This document shows positions 38,610 to 48,971 of a stretch of DNA of 64,000 nt, piece after piece. Position numbers and translations under genes: made by a program. The notes under the pieces were generated by a model. That model ran no database searches and was not told the DNA's origin. It saw nothing but the letters and a program-made list of their open reading frames with translations. The DNA is from Schlesneria sp. DSM 10557 (GTDB lineage: Bacteria; Planctomycetota; Planctomycetia; Planctomycetales; Planctomycetaceae): assembly GCF_041860085.1 (NCBI RefSeq), contig NZ_CP124747.1:1550001-1614000 (forward strand), in the 5' to 3' direction. Every line of letters begins with the position of its first letter. The first letter of the stretch is position 1.

Positions 38610-40907
38610 TCAATCGGGAGGAAGAGACAGTGCCTGCTGACATTGCTCCACCAATTGATCGAGTCGACTCCTGATGGCTGACCCGGATGGTGTCGCAGTG
38701 AGGATCGATTCCAGCAAATCACGGGCATCAGAGGGACGGCCAACCTCGAGGAGGGCCGTCGCCAGATGCACGTAGGTCTCATACAGTGCTGGTGCCAGGC
38801 GAGTGGCAGTTTCCAGATAAGGAATCGCTTCTGGCGCACGCCCCGACTCCAGCAATTCCAGTCCCATATTATACGGAATCGATACCGACTTCAGGTCGGT
38901 TTCGAGTGCGTGCTTATAGTGGCTGAGAGCCTCCGTTGATCGCCCCAGAATCGAAAGCGCTACTCCCAGATTATTATGTGCCGTCGCCGACTTGGGACGA
39001 ATGGCGAGTGCCGCCTGGTAGAACCGAATTGCCTCCGGGGCGTTGACCGAATGCAGGGAATTTGCCAAGACCAGATTCGCCAGAAAGCTGTCGGGGTGAT
39101 CATCCTGAACTTGTGTCAGGAACGGAACCGTATCCAGACCACCCGCCTCCATTCGATCACCCAGAACCCTCAATGATTGCACAGGTCGCCCTGCTTCCGG
39201 GGCAGATTGCTCAAGTGTTTGAAGCGCGTCAACGTGATTCCAGTTCTCTGGATCGCGTAAACGCAGACTCCAGGAAGATGGCGCGATATCAGCTTCTCGA
39301 ATTACTTCCAGCACCCATCGTCTCTTGCGGGCATCCGCTTCACACACGGCCCAGTCCTCAAGAAATGTCACCAGAAGTGAACGAATTTCAGAGCTGCGAA
39401 TCCGTTGTCCGGCCTGCTTCGACTCTGTGCCGACGTCTCCCCACCCCGCCATCGAAAACAATGTGGCATAGTTCGCAGCAGCATTCAAACGATTCACGCG
39501 GTCACCGTCAGTTCCCTTGAGCACCATAGATCGCTTGATTCCTACGGAATCGAGGCTCTCAACCAGAGATAGATCCGAAACAGCCTGGTCGATCCGCTGC
39601 CTCAAATCACCTGCCCCCCCGTCTCCAAGCTTCTCCAGAATGGCACGTGCCTCGGCCAATCGTCCCTCCTGAATCAGTTGCACCCCCGATTCCAAGCGAG
39701 CCGTCAACCGGCTTTTTTCTGCAAGTCGACTCGCAACGAGTGCCCCATTTTGGAGCGAGTCGATGATGATCAGTCCAATCAACAAAATCCCCGTAACCGC
39801 AAGAGTGGTAGGCAAGGGGTTACGACGAATCCAGCGAGCACACCGCTCGATTCGACTGACGGGTCGTGCTCGAATCGGTTCATGCCTGAGAAATCGAGCA
39901 AGGTCTTCAGCCAACTCGCCTGCCGTCGCAAATCGCCGTATGGGGTCTTTCTCCAGACATTTCAAGCAGATCGTTTCCAGGTCTCGCGGCACTTTCGCAT
40001 TTCGGCGCGACGGCGGATCAGGATCGACACTTGTCAGACGGCGCTCCGTGTCTGAGAGAGTGGTCCCCTTGAAGGGGGGCTCACCCGTCAGCATTTCGTA
40101 GAGGATCGCCCCCAAGGCGAAGATGTCGATTGCGGGGCCGACGGCGGTCGGATCGCCCGTCATCTGTTCGGGAGCCATGTAGCTGGGCGTTCCCATCCGC
40201 GCACCTGTATGAGTCAGTCCATCGTCCGTATTAAGACGCCGCGCCAGTCCGAAATCATTGATCTTGGGAGTACCGTCTCTATTCAGCAGGACATTCGCCG
40301 GCTTGATGTCACGATGAATGATTTCAGACTGGTGGGCCGCATGGACCGCATTCGCCAAAGTCGCGATCATCTGCGCAGACTCGGTCACGGGTCGGGGTGA
40401 ACGGGCAATCTTCTCTGAGAGATTGCCCCCCTCTACGTACTCCATCGTAAAATAGGGCCTCCCGTCAACATCGCCAATGTCGTAAATCTGAACAATGTTC
40501 TGATGCTTTAGCCGCGCAACCGCCTCGGCCTCGCGCAGAAATCTTGCGTGTTCCTGCCGACTGGCGTACTGTCCCGACAGCAGCATTTTTAGCGCGACCA
40601 CCCGATTCAATTGCAGGTGCACTGCCTTATACACAACCCCCATTCCGCCCGCACCAAGCACAGCTTGCACGTCGTAACCCGGGATTCTGGGGAGCCCCGT
40701 CTCGCCGAGATTTACCGGGGACGTACTCTCTTCAATCGCCGTTGACGGAAAAAGCGAATCGAGCTCGGCTTCAAAAGCTCGTACTTTCCGCAGGCGTGCT
40801 TTGACTTCCCCCAGCAACTCCGGAAGTTCGACACAGACTTCTTCGGGTGTCCGATCCGAGTCGAGAATCTCTTCAATCAATTCATTGATTTGTGAGTCAT
40901 TCGACAA
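38610..40907 (-). CDS. Membrane Ser/Thr protein kinase with C-terminal TPR repeats
   Basis: The 765-residue protein has a kinase domain at about 78-340 (GAGGMGVVYKAVH, VVALKML, HRDIKPANVL, DFGLARR), a transmembrane helix near 365-385 (TTLAVTGILLIGLIIIDSL), and an extracytoplasmic region ending in tetratricopeptide repeats at about 620-740 (AIRPKSATAHNNLGVALSIL and similar). This architecture is common in Planctomycetes. It starts 74 bases after the ECF sigma-factor gene, a sigma-kinase pairing recurrent in this phylum, which suggests the kinase controls that sigma factor's activity. Confidence 0.94.
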   Translation of the reverse strand: MSNDSQINELIEEILDSDRTPEEVCVELPELLGEVKARLRKVRAFEAELDSLFPSTAIEESTSPVNLGETGLPRIPGYDVQAVLGAGGMGVVYKAVHLQLNRVVALKMLLSGQYASRQEHARFLREAEAVARLKHQNIVQIYDIGDVDGRPYFTMEYVEGGNLSEKIARSPRPVTESAQMIATLANAVHAAHQSEIIHRDIKPANVLLNRDGTPKINDFGLARRLNTDDGLTHTGARMGTPSYMAPEQMTGDPTAVGPAIDIFALGAILYEMLTGEPPFKGTTLSDTERRLTSVDPDPPSRRNAKVPRDLETICLKCLEKDPIRRFATAGELAEDLARFLRHEPIRARPVSRIERCARWIRRNPLPTTLAVTGILLIGLIIIDSLQNGALVASRLAEKSRLTARLESGVQLIQEGRLAEARAILEKLGDGGAGDLRQRIDQAVSDLSLVESLDSVGIKRSMVLKGTDGDRVNRLNAAANYATLFSMAGWGDVGTESKQAGQRIRSSEIRSLLVTFLEDWAVCEADARKRRWVLEVIREADIAPSSWSLRLRDPENWNHVDALQTLEQSAPEAGRPVQSLRVLGDRMEAGGLDTVPFLTQVQDDHPDSFLANLVLANSLHSVNAPEAIRFYQAALAIRPKSATAHNNLGVALSILGRSTEALSHYKHALETDLKSVSIPYNMGLELLESGRAPEAIPYLETATRLAPALYETYVHLATALLEVGRPSDARDLLESILTATPSGSAIRSRLDQLVEQCQQALSLPPD

Positions 40908-40981
40908 AGCAGACTCCCAGGATCTCAGGGTAGCAGGGTAGGGGGGCGTTCCACTTTCGGTCGTGACTTGCGGGCTTCGAT

Positions 40982-41608
40982 TCAGCTTCCACCCAGCGGT
41001 GCAGCCGAAGGATTCAAATCACCCAGTTTTTCGTAAAGCAGGATCAAACTGCGATTCAGTCGGCGCTGCACCGTTTTGGTGGAAGTCCCCAGAATCTCAG
41101 CGACTTCCGGGTGCGTCATTCCCTGAATTCGGACCAGACTGAAGACTTCCCGTTCGTCCTCGGGAAGCACTTCGATTGCTTCGAGCATCCGCCTGGCGTT
41201 AGGTGTCAACTGCGAGACACTCGATTCGGGTGACATGACGAAATCGTCTTGCAATCCCAGCGCTTGTGAGCGATCGTCGAGCCTTCGCGCCAGATCATTC
41301 AGTTCCCACCGCATGTGCTGATTGGCCAGCGCGAAGAACTGTCGCACGGAGGTCGGTCGCACTTCCTGCATGGCTTTCAGCAACCGATCAACCACGGAAC
41401 TCAGCAGTTCTTCCGTCTGCAGGTTCATCGGCGGCCGGGTCAATCGGGGGTAACTGCGAACCAGCAGCGAACGACATAACAAGTGCAGACGACTGACCGA
41501 ACTATCGATCAGACTTCGAATGATCGGATCTGCCGGAGCATCACCACTGAGTCGAGCCAATTCAACCAGATAGCGCTGAACAGCAACAGTGGTTTCACCT
41601 TGGTTCAT
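40982..41608 (-). CDS. ECF-like RNA polymerase sigma factor
   Basis: The 208-residue protein has a region-2-like segment (SSVVDRLLKAM, FFALANQHMRWELNDLARRL) and region 4 with helix-turn-helix (VFSLVRIQGMTHPEVAEILG, TSTKTVQRRLNRSL). It matches the planctomycete ECF group that occurs beside Ser/Thr kinases rather than with an anti-sigma factor. The ATG at 41608 places the start at the family N terminus; the open frame continues upstream without family resemblance. The kinase at 38610-40907 follows closely. Confidence 0.9.
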   Translation of the reverse strand: MNQGETTVAVQRYLVELARLSGDAPADPIIRSLIDSSVSRLHLLCRSLLVRSYPRLTRPPMNLQTEELLSSVVDRLLKAMQEVRPTSVRQFFALANQHMRWELNDLARRLDDRSQALGLQDDFVMSPESSVSQLTPNARRMLEAIEVLPEDEREVFSLVRIQGMTHPEVAEILGTSTKTVQRRLNRSLILLYEKLGDLNPSAAPLGGS

Positions 41609-42021
41609 CGGTAAACGCTCGAATGTCCCCGAAATTGACAATGACCGCTCGGCAGGAAGTGAGAAGCAGACGGATCGCTGAATCTCAATACGGCTCTCAT
41701 GTTGCTCAACGGAACGCTGCCCCGTGTAGAAGCCAGCAAGCAGAGGAAAGGATGTTACCATAGCTTCGTCGCTCGTCCAATCGTGGTTCGCAGTGACCGC
41801 TTCCGTTTTGTGTCCATTCCAATACTCAGTTGCCTGCACATAACACTCGCCGGTACATGGTTCACGAGGCAACCGAGGATGGCCTCTCCCATGTCCCGCG
41901 AGCGACGGCGAATTTTGCGGACTTGTACATCCCTCCTTTGAAGACTGCCCGGCGATTCCGTCTCATGCACATTGCGTCAAAAGTCACAGAATTCGTTGCG
42001 ACCACGGTTATCCCTCGCTAG
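41609..42021. other. Spacer upstream of the sigma-factor gene
   Basis: No supportable gene. It should contain the sigma-factor promoter. The frame of the next entry is open here too, but interrupted by TAG at 42019-42021. Confidence 0.35.
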
Positions 42022-42444
42022 CCTATCGATCCCATTGTCCGTATCGGGTCTTGGAACGCCAGGAGTATCACTATCGGCATACCGGTCAATCTGTTTCCTC
42101 ATGCCCCGCCGTCAGGAGACAAGCGGCGAATCGTCAAGTTTACGACGAACGAAATTTTGCTCGAACACGGGATTGCCCACCGGATCGAGTTTCGCGAAAA
42201 GCGTTGTAATCTGACCCTGAAGAACGTGACCAATCGGCGTCAACCGGTCAACGTCCGCGTGTGGGTCCTAAACAAATCCCTGATTCAGTTGTGGCATCAG
42301 GCGGAAAAATGGACGCTCTCTTCACTGCAGCCAAACCAGATTCACGTATTTAGTTGGGACTTTAATCCCACCGTACCCGACGTCATCTGGAACGTGAAGG
42401 CCCGCGGACAAGCCCCCGCGTGGATTGTCATCGACGCAATCTAA
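42022..42444 (+). pseudogene. Open frame with protein-like composition and no good start; possible gene remnant
   Basis: From just after a TAG at 42019 to the TAA at 42442, 140 codons read as a plausible beta-rich polypeptide (SITIGIPVNLFPHAPPSGDK, CNLTLKNVTNRRQPVNVRVW, PDVIWNVKARGQAPAWIVID). No ATG or GTG lies in it; a TTG at 42157 has no ribosome-binding site. The frame continues upstream across the TAG. It could be a decayed gene, or a gene with a start or sequence error I cannot resolve. I do not recognise the family. Confidence 0.4.
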
Positions 42445-42647
42445 GCTCCCGTACGACCGCCTACTCAGAGGTTACCCCCTGGCTTCGCTTCCAGTTTTAC
42501 AGTTTTCCGGTACCTCGCGACGTCCGACGCTCGATACGTCACCATCGAAGGCCATCACGCGGTCTGTTAGCATGAAATCATTCTCGGCAGGCTGCCAATC
42601 CTGCAACTTAGTTCATGCCAAAACTTCCTCTGCGGTTGGGGATTTGA

Positions 42648-43517
42648 ATGGATGCGAAGTTTCTGCCCGCACAAGCTGCGATTCGCGCCGACCAGCCAGA
42701 AGAGCTGGAACAGTTGATACGTGCCGATTCCACCCTGGCCACTGATCGATCGCTGAGTGCAGGAGATCATCCGACACTCTTATGTTGCCTTGTGCTGGAG
42801 ATGCCGGCCCGCCGCGAGCTGGACCGTTTGATTCGTCTTTTTTCCGAACAGGGTGCGGAGCTGACCGAGGCATTGACTGCCGCGGCGAGCATCAACAATA
42901 CGACGGCCATCACGACACTTCTGGACTTGGGGGTTCCCATCGCAGGGGATCGAAGCTGGTCTCCACTCGATGAGGCCCTTTACTGGGGTCATGCGGATTC
43001 TGTTGAGTTCCTTGTGAAACATGGTGCACCGATCGACAACATTCGCAAGTATGCCGCACTCGGACATCTCGACGGAATCCGACGCTGTTTCGGTGACGCG
43101 GGTCTGATCGTCGAGACAGCAGGCGAAGTCGACTGGCCGTTTGGAAATTCAATCGAACCCACGATCCGCAGCGATCCCCAACAGATCACCAACCACGCCT
43201 TGATCTACGCTTGCGCGTGGGGCCAGCTTGATTCAGCGAACGAACTCATCACTCATGGTGCAGAAATCAATGCGATTCCTGCCGGATTTGACTTCGCCGG
43301 GACGCCGCTGCACTACGCAGCGCTCAATAATCGTCGAGAAATGGTCGAATGGCTGCTCTCTCAAGGAGCCGATCCGACCATCCGCGACACGAAGGTCCAA
43401 AACACTCCCGATGGCTGGGCTGATTATGCCCGTCATCGACAACTTGCCCAGTTGCTCCATACTGCACGAGAAACCTGGCCGACCTCGCACAGAAATGAAA
43501 TGAAATTCGCCCCATAG
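42648..43517 (+). CDS. Ankyrin-repeat protein
   Basis: The 289-residue soluble protein has ankyrin repeats: TAITTLLDLGVPIAG, SWSPLDEALYWGHADSVEFL, ALIYACAWGQLDSANELITH, GTPLHYAALNNRREMVEWLL. Repeats are separated by a less regular middle section at about 140-180. There is no signal peptide. Ankyrin proteins mediate protein-protein contacts; no catalytic domain is attached. The gene appears single, with no clear partner. Confidence 0.88.
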   Translation: MDAKFLPAQAAIRADQPEELEQLIRADSTLATDRSLSAGDHPTLLCCLVLEMPARRELDRLIRLFSEQGAELTEALTAAASINNTTAITTLLDLGVPIAGDRSWSPLDEALYWGHADSVEFLVKHGAPIDNIRKYAALGHLDGIRRCFGDAGLIVETAGEVDWPFGNSIEPTIRSDPQQITNHALIYACAWGQLDSANELITHGAEINAIPAGFDFAGTPLHYAALNNRREMVEWLLSQGADPTIRDTKVQNTPDGWADYARHRQLAQLLHTARETWPTSHRNEMKFAP

Positions 43518-43727
43518 ACTGCGTTTAAGTAACAATCAGAGGTTTTCAAACCTGACTGCCGAGGTCATGGCACCCAGCATGACTTGTACGTTAGAGCACG
43601 GCGACCGTACATGCTGAAGCGGTGTCTTGAAACAATTCACCTTGAGTCGCCGGCTGAATCACATCATTCAAACGGACCCGTTACGAAGTCACAACAACTC
43701 GTCTTCAACTCATCGTGCAGTTCACCG

Positions 43728-44351
43728 CTACTTCCGAATATTGTAACTGGTGATCAGGTTTCGATAGGCGGGAAGATGATTCGAGAACAACGTCCCCAGT
43801 CCATCGACGTCGTTGCGCCAGTCCCGATGCAGTTCACAGGCGATTCCAAACCAGCTCATCAATTGAGCTCCGGCTGCTTCCATTCGTGACCAGGCAGCAT
43901 TCCGAGTGGTCAGATTGAAAGTCCCTGACGCGTCCGTCACGACAAAGACCTCATATCCAGCTTCGAGCGCTGACAAGGCGGGAAATGCGACACAAACTTC
44001 CGTCACCACGCCAGCAATAATGAGCTGCTTCTTCCCTGTCGCTTTCACGGCTCCAACAAACTCTTCATTGTCCCACGCATTGATCTGGCCGGGCCGGGCG
44101 ATGTACGGAGCATTCGGAAACAACGCTTTCAACTCGGGCACGAGGGGACCGTTCGGCCCCTGTTCAAAGCTTGTCGTCAGAATCGTTGGTAAATTGAAAT
44201 ACTTCGCGGCATCTGCGAGAGCGAGTACGTTGTTCTTGAACTCATCGGGAGAAAAATCGCCGACGATATTGCAGAGGCCGGACTGATGATCAACGAGCAA
44301 CACAGCAGCGTCATTCTTATCGAGCCGACGGTATTGGAAGTTCGTGGGCAT
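43728..44351 (-). CDS. Isochorismatase-family hydrolase, YcaC-like
   Basis: The 207-residue protein matches YcaC in length and motifs: DKNDAAVLLVDHQSGLCNIV with the catalytic Asp, a central lysine, and VVTEVCVAFPALSALEAGYE with the nucleophilic cysteine. YcaC enzymes are cysteine hydrolases of poorly known substrate. The ATG at 44351 was chosen because the family N terminus begins there; the open frame extends 80 codons further without resemblance. Confidence 0.9.
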   Translation of the reverse strand: MPTNFQYRRLDKNDAAVLLVDHQSGLCNIVGDFSPDEFKNNVLALADAAKYFNLPTILTTSFEQGPNGPLVPELKALFPNAPYIARPGQINAWDNEEFVGAVKATGKKQLIIAGVVTEVCVAFPALSALEAGYEVFVVTDASGTFNLTTRNAAWSRMEAAGAQLMSWFGIACELHRDWRNDVDGLGTLFSNHLPAYRNLITSYNIRK

Positions 44352-45037
44352 TTGCTCTGCTCCGAAGTTGCGAAAGGATGAGATACGGATTGGGACCGAG
44401 TTGTTTACTCTCAGACCAACGACCAAGTGCGATTGGAACCGACGGAAGTATAGAGATATGACCTCACCCGGCAACTCGACGGAGCTTTCACTTAAACCCC
44501 GTCCTATGCGTCTGGCTGCAAAGGACGGTCGCAGCCCCTTCGGCCGATCTCCCATGACGGCAGCAATAGGCTGTTCGCGGCACAATATCGACATTCGTCA
44601 TATTTTTCTCTTACGCTCATACGATGAAAGCGCTATCCACAAAAATTCACACATTCTTTCGATGCTTCAGCAGACCGGTTCCTCAGTATGGTGAGATCCC
44701 TCGCTGCAGGAATGAACTCAAACCCGACTCCCCCACGTGCCATCCCAATTGACATCGATTTCAATCCCGGATCGTCCTGGAGCCGAGTTTCATGCCCCTT
44801 CCCACGAAGTACAAAGCCTTCGGCATTCACAGCGAAGTTGCTGGATTCTCGGATCAACACACAAACCCGATGGCCGCATCGCATTGAGCGGGCGAAGACT
44901 ACGCACTAAAACTGCACCGTCTGTGGAACGGCGACTGATGCTGATCCTTCCTCAGGCCGGTCTCGTCACCATTAGTTTGTTTGACTGCATCCAGCAAAAG
45001 CGGTCTGCGATCTTGATTTCTTGACAGGGGGTCAGCA
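44352..45037. other. Divergent intergenic region, about 690 bp
   Basis: It should contain the divergent promoters of the isochorismatase-like and serine hydrolase genes. No gene, RNA or strong repeat is recognised. Confidence 0.4.
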
Positions 45038-46237
45038 ATGTCCAGGTTCGTGCGACTGATACTGATTTTAAGCTCGCTCAACGCCACCGCGCTTCGTGCC
45101 GAAGAGGAACGTCCTCTTCTGATTCCAGCCCAGGCTGGTATGAGCGACGAAGTTCTCTGCGAGATCGATCGACTCATCGCCGACGCGATCAGCAATGAAC
45201 AGTTGCCGGGTTGTGTTGTGCTGATCGGCAGGTCCACAGGTACTGTCTGGCTCAAGGCGTATGGCAATAAGCGAATCGAACCTGACTCCGAAGTAATGAC
45301 AGTCGAGACCGTCTTTGACCTGGCATCCCTGACCAAGCCACTGGCAACCGCGACGAGTATCTTCAAACTGGCAGAGATGCAAAAACTCATCATTGATGAC
45401 CCCGTCGTGAAATACATTCCTGAATTTACAGGCGAAGGTAAGAACGAGATTACGCTCCGGGACATGATGGTCCATCGCAGCGGCATGATCCCCGACAATG
45501 CACTAAGCGACTATCTCCAGGGCCCGCAAGTTGCCAGAGAACGACTCTTTGCCTTGAACCCAATTGCCCCTAATGGAACAAAGTTCCAGTACTCGGACGT
45601 CAACTATCAAATTCTCGGCGAAGTCGTGGCCCGGATGTCAGGTGATTCGTTGTCGGACTTCGCGAGGAAGCACATCTATGAACCGCTCAAGATGAACGAG
45701 ACCGGCTATCTACCGCCTGAGTCCCTGCGGGCTCGTGCAGCCCCGACCGAGCGGCGAAACGGATCGTGGATTCAGGGAGAAGTCCACGATCCCCGGGCGT
45801 ACCGAATGGACGGTGTTGCGGGACACGCAGGTCTGTTCTCAACGGCTCGGGACCTGGCCCGTTTCGCGCAGGACGCTCTCGCCGGGATTCAACACGATCA
45901 AAGTCGTATTCTTAAGCAGTCGAGCTGGCTCACCATGACAGCTCCACATGTCATCGAAGGTTCCGACAAAAATGGTCAACCGACGCGGGACGTGAGGAGC
46001 CCCGGTTGGGACATTCAATCCCGCTATTCGTCGAACCGTGGTCAAGACCTCTCTGCCCGCGCTTTCGGGCACGGTGGGTTTACCGGAACGTCACTTTGGA
46101 TCGATCCAGAGCAGGAGCTCTTCGTGATATTTCTGAGCAACAGATTGCATCCGAATGGGCGCGGTATGGTCAATCCCCTCGTGGGTCGGATCACCGATGT
46201 GGCGGTCAAGGCCGTCAGGCAAGGCCCGGATCGTTAA
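45038..46237 (+). CDS. Exported serine hydrolase, beta-lactamase class C family
   Basis: The 399-residue protein starts with a signal peptide (cleavage near ALRAEE). The beta-lactamase/esterase core shows SxxK in DLASLTKPLATA near residue 100, a YxN-like YSDVNYQ and an HGGFTGTS third motif. The family includes esterases, D-amino peptidases and PBP-like enzymes, so antibiotic hydrolysis should not be assumed. CAGGGGG lies seven bases before the ATG. Confidence 0.9.
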   Translation: MSRFVRLILILSSLNATALRAEEERPLLIPAQAGMSDEVLCEIDRLIADAISNEQLPGCVVLIGRSTGTVWLKAYGNKRIEPDSEVMTVETVFDLASLTKPLATATSIFKLAEMQKLIIDDPVVKYIPEFTGEGKNEITLRDMMVHRSGMIPDNALSDYLQGPQVARERLFALNPIAPNGTKFQYSDVNYQILGEVVARMSGDSLSDFARKHIYEPLKMNETGYLPPESLRARAAPTERRNGSWIQGEVHDPRAYRMDGVAGHAGLFSTARDLARFAQDALAGIQHDQSRILKQSSWLTMTAPHVIEGSDKNGQPTRDVRSPGWDIQSRYSSNRGQDLSARAFGHGGFTGTSLWIDPEQELFVIFLSNRLHPNGRGMVNPLVGRITDVAVKAVRQGPDR

Positions 46238-46408
46238 CCGCCGGTTCCGTCTCTTGCTGTGTCTCCGGAAGGCTCAGTAGATCCCATTGTGTCTGACGTC
46301 ATTCCAGTTTCGACCATACTGCGGGCATAGCCCGAGAATCGATTGCCAGAATAACCCCCGTTGATGTCATCTCAGGGGGAGGTGGACAACCTCAACTCAT
46401 TGTCACAA

Positions 46409-47419
46409 TTACTTGATCCCGACAACCATCGAATCAGGGCCACTGAGCGGTTCAACTCGAATCTGTTTGAAGCCAACTTCGCTCATCCAGCCAGCACAGT
46501 CAGCCCCTGAAAAATCGAAACCGCCCGGAGTTTCGACCAGCATGTTCAAGCTCATCAGCAGTCCCATGGCGTTGGTCTTGCGGTCGTCGTCGATAATCGC
46601 TTCGCAAACGACCAGTGCCCCACCTGGCGGCAATGCATCATAGGCCTTGCGGATCAGCATCTTCTTTGTCGGCAGATCCCAATCATGGAGTATATGGCCC
46701 ATGGTAATGACGTCTGCTTTGGGAAGGGCCTGTTCGAAAAAATCGAGCGGTGCGAACTTCAGCCGGTCCTGCAATCCATGAGACGCGACGTACTTCTCGA
46801 AAATCGGTCCCACGATTGGCAAGTCGGCTCCCGTCCCCTTGAGATGTGGATGGGTTTGAGCAAGCACGACGGGAACGCCTCCCTGGGCCGCACCGATATC
46901 GACGAAAGACTGGTACTCAGACCACGGGAATTTCTCTGCCAGGACCCTGGCAAGTCCGAGACTGAGTCCCGTCATCGCCGAAAGAAACTGTTCCAGTCGC
47001 CGGGGTTCACTGTAGAGGGTTCCGAAAAGATCGCCACCATGCTTACTTTCGTTCTGCGGTAAACCCGTCCGCAACCCATCCGTCAGATCGGCCCAAAAGC
47101 GGAAAAGTCGGGCGCTCATCATTTCCAGCATGCCCCCGATGTAACCCGGTTTCGCCCGGTCCAGATACAGATCCGTTGCTGGCGTGTTTCCGTACTTGCC
47201 GTTTTCGCGCGTCAGCATTCCGAGCGCCACGAGAGCGTCGAGGAAGTCGCGTGCACCCCGCTCGTGCAGACCGACTTTTGTCCTGACTTCTTCCAGAGTC
47301 AGCGGCCCTTTCGCCAGTTCCGTGAACAGTCCCAGTTCCACCGCGCTTAACAACGTCCGGGAACCCCAAAAACCAAACCCCAGTTGCATAATCGCATCGG
47401 GCGTCACAACTGCCGACAT
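46409..47419 (-). CDS. SAM-dependent O-methyltransferase, acetylserotonin/plant OMT-type
   Basis: The 336-residue enzyme has an N-terminal winged-helix dimerisation domain ([20 protein letters not shown]) and a C-terminal Rossmann methyltransferase ([20 protein letters not shown] for SAM, catalytic His in MGHILHDWD). Such enzymes methylate hydroxyl groups on small aromatic or polyketide-type molecules. The ATG at 47419 has AAGGAG eight bases upstream. No biosynthetic cluster is next to it, so the substrate is unknown. Confidence 0.88.
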   Translation of the reverse strand: MSAVVTPDAIMQLGFGFWGSRTLLSAVELGLFTELAKGPLTLEEVRTKVGLHERGARDFLDALVALGMLTRENGKYGNTPATDLYLDRAKPGYIGGMLEMMSARLFRFWADLTDGLRTGLPQNESKHGGDLFGTLYSEPRRLEQFLSAMTGLSLGLARVLAEKFPWSEYQSFVDIGAAQGGVPVVLAQTHPHLKGTGADLPIVGPIFEKYVASHGLQDRLKFAPLDFFEQALPKADVITMGHILHDWDLPTKKMLIRKAYDALPPGGALVVCEAIIDDDRKTNAMGLLMSLNMLVETPGGFDFSGADCAGWMSEVGFKQIRVEPLSGPDSMVVGIK

Positions 47420-47951
47420 CGTCTCGCTCCTTGAACTGTCGAATTGAAAGTGCGGCTCCATGCCTGAACCTGTCGCAAAGCATCTTGTTGCTCAGGTGCC
47501 GCAGTTTAGTCGAAAAAGAACGGACGAGCGAGCAGAGCCTCAGCACCAATCGGCGTCCATTTTTACGATCTGCGTCATCGGGACGAAGATGCAAATTCCA
47601 AAAGAATAGAAAGCAGTGACAGCATTCCCACTTCGAACAATCATCAAACCGTCGCACAGCGCGCCAGCGGACGACGACACCTCCAAGTGGGGGCTTGCAG
47701 ACTGACGCAAGCCACCGTGTCACGGCAGAACAAATGAAACGGTTCGGAAACTCGGGCCTCGCGGGTTCAGCCCACAGCACTTCACGATCTGCGTCCATAT
47801 ACTCCTGTGATTGCAGTCCCTGGCATGTCCTCGGCACCGCGATTGATTCTCCTCTGCTGCTCCTCTAAATTCGCCCTCTGCGTCGACGATCACCACTATG
47901 CGAGTCTGCTGATCGATGTCGGCGACACGCCGGATTGGCGAGGAGGGACAT
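47420..47951. other. Intergenic region, about 530 bp
   Basis: No supportable gene; it should hold the divergent promoters of the methyltransferase and the sirtuin genes. Confidence 0.4.
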
Positions 47952-48773
47952 ATGGACCTGCACGAATCCTACCGAATGGCGGCAGACGCACTCCGCAATG
48001 CGGATGCTCTGTTAATTGGGGCGGGGGCAGGCATGGGAGTTGACTCCGGCTTGCCCGATTTTCGTGGCCCGGAGGGATTCTGGAAAGCCTACCCACCGTT
48101 CCGCGGCCGGCCCTTCAGCGAGATGTCGACGCCACACTGGTTTCGTTCGGATCCTCAGCTTGCCTGGGGATTCTTCGGACATCGCTACAACCTCTATCGG
48201 ACCACAACTCCTCATCCTGGTTTTCAAATTCTTCAGAAGTGGGCGAAGCGATGTCCACTGGGGGCCTTCGTCTTTACCAGCAACGTCGATGGCCAGTTTC
48301 AGAAGTCCGGTTTCTCCCCCGACCATGTGGTCGAATGCCATGGCTCGATTCTTCATTTGCAATGTTGTGCACCTTGCCATAAGGAAATCTGGAATGTCTC
48401 CAACCAAACATTTGAGATCGATATGGAGACCATCAGAACGGCTTCGCCGCTGCCCGATTGCCCACAATGCGGTCGGATCGCCCGGCCCAATATTCTGATG
48501 TTTGGTGACGCTCACTGGATTGCGACACGGTCGGACCAGCAGTACCAGCGATATATCGAATGGACAGCGAAAGCATCCTCCCGCCGGATGGTGATCGTCG
48601 AACTGGGAGCGGGACTTGCCATTCCAACCGTTCGGTATGAGTGCGAGTCCCACGCGGGAACGTTAATACGGGTCAATCCTCGAGAAGCCGACGTCCACTC
48701 CCAAGGTATCTCCGTTCCCACGGGAGCATTATCGGCTCTTCAGGCAATCGATGAATTGCTTGAAGCAGGGTAG
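47952..48773 (+). CDS. Sir2-family NAD-dependent protein deacylase
   Basis: The 273-residue protein has the sirtuin NAD site GAGAGMGVDSGLPDFRGPEG, the TSNVDGQF motif, catalytic His in ECHGSI, and two zinc-binding cysteine pairs (CCAPCHKE and CPQCGR). It would deacylate lysines using NAD. The ATG at 47952 has AGGAGGG just upstream. The sequence is divergent and longer than CobB, closer to uncharacterised bacterial sirtuins. A DUF4256 gene follows about 200 bases later. Confidence 0.92.
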   Translation: MDLHESYRMAADALRNADALLIGAGAGMGVDSGLPDFRGPEGFWKAYPPFRGRPFSEMSTPHWFRSDPQLAWGFFGHRYNLYRTTTPHPGFQILQKWAKRCPLGAFVFTSNVDGQFQKSGFSPDHVVECHGSILHLQCCAPCHKEIWNVSNQTFEIDMETIRTASPLPDCPQCGRIARPNILMFGDAHWIATRSDQQYQRYIEWTAKASSRRMVIVELGAGLAIPTVRYECESHAGTLIRVNPREADVHSQGISVPTGALSALQAIDELLEAG

Positions 48774-48971
48774 GGAACCTGGGTTTGTCGGATCGGCTTC
48801 GATCAGGCAGTGCCAGTGCATTGCTTGTACGACAGCAACAACTTTGCCAGATTAGGCAGCCAGCGCCGTCAGAAATCAGCTCTCTTGAATGCCTCCTTCG
48901 GATTGCTCGTAGTTCACGGAATTCTCGCTGGAAAACTCATCACCTCTTTAATCTCACATCAGGAAGCGACC

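Noticed and set aside
47043-47837. 264-codon minus-strand frame overlapping the O-methyltransferase gene
   Set aside because: It overlaps the start half of a well-supported gene in another frame, is rich in Trp, Arg and Cys, and has no domain.
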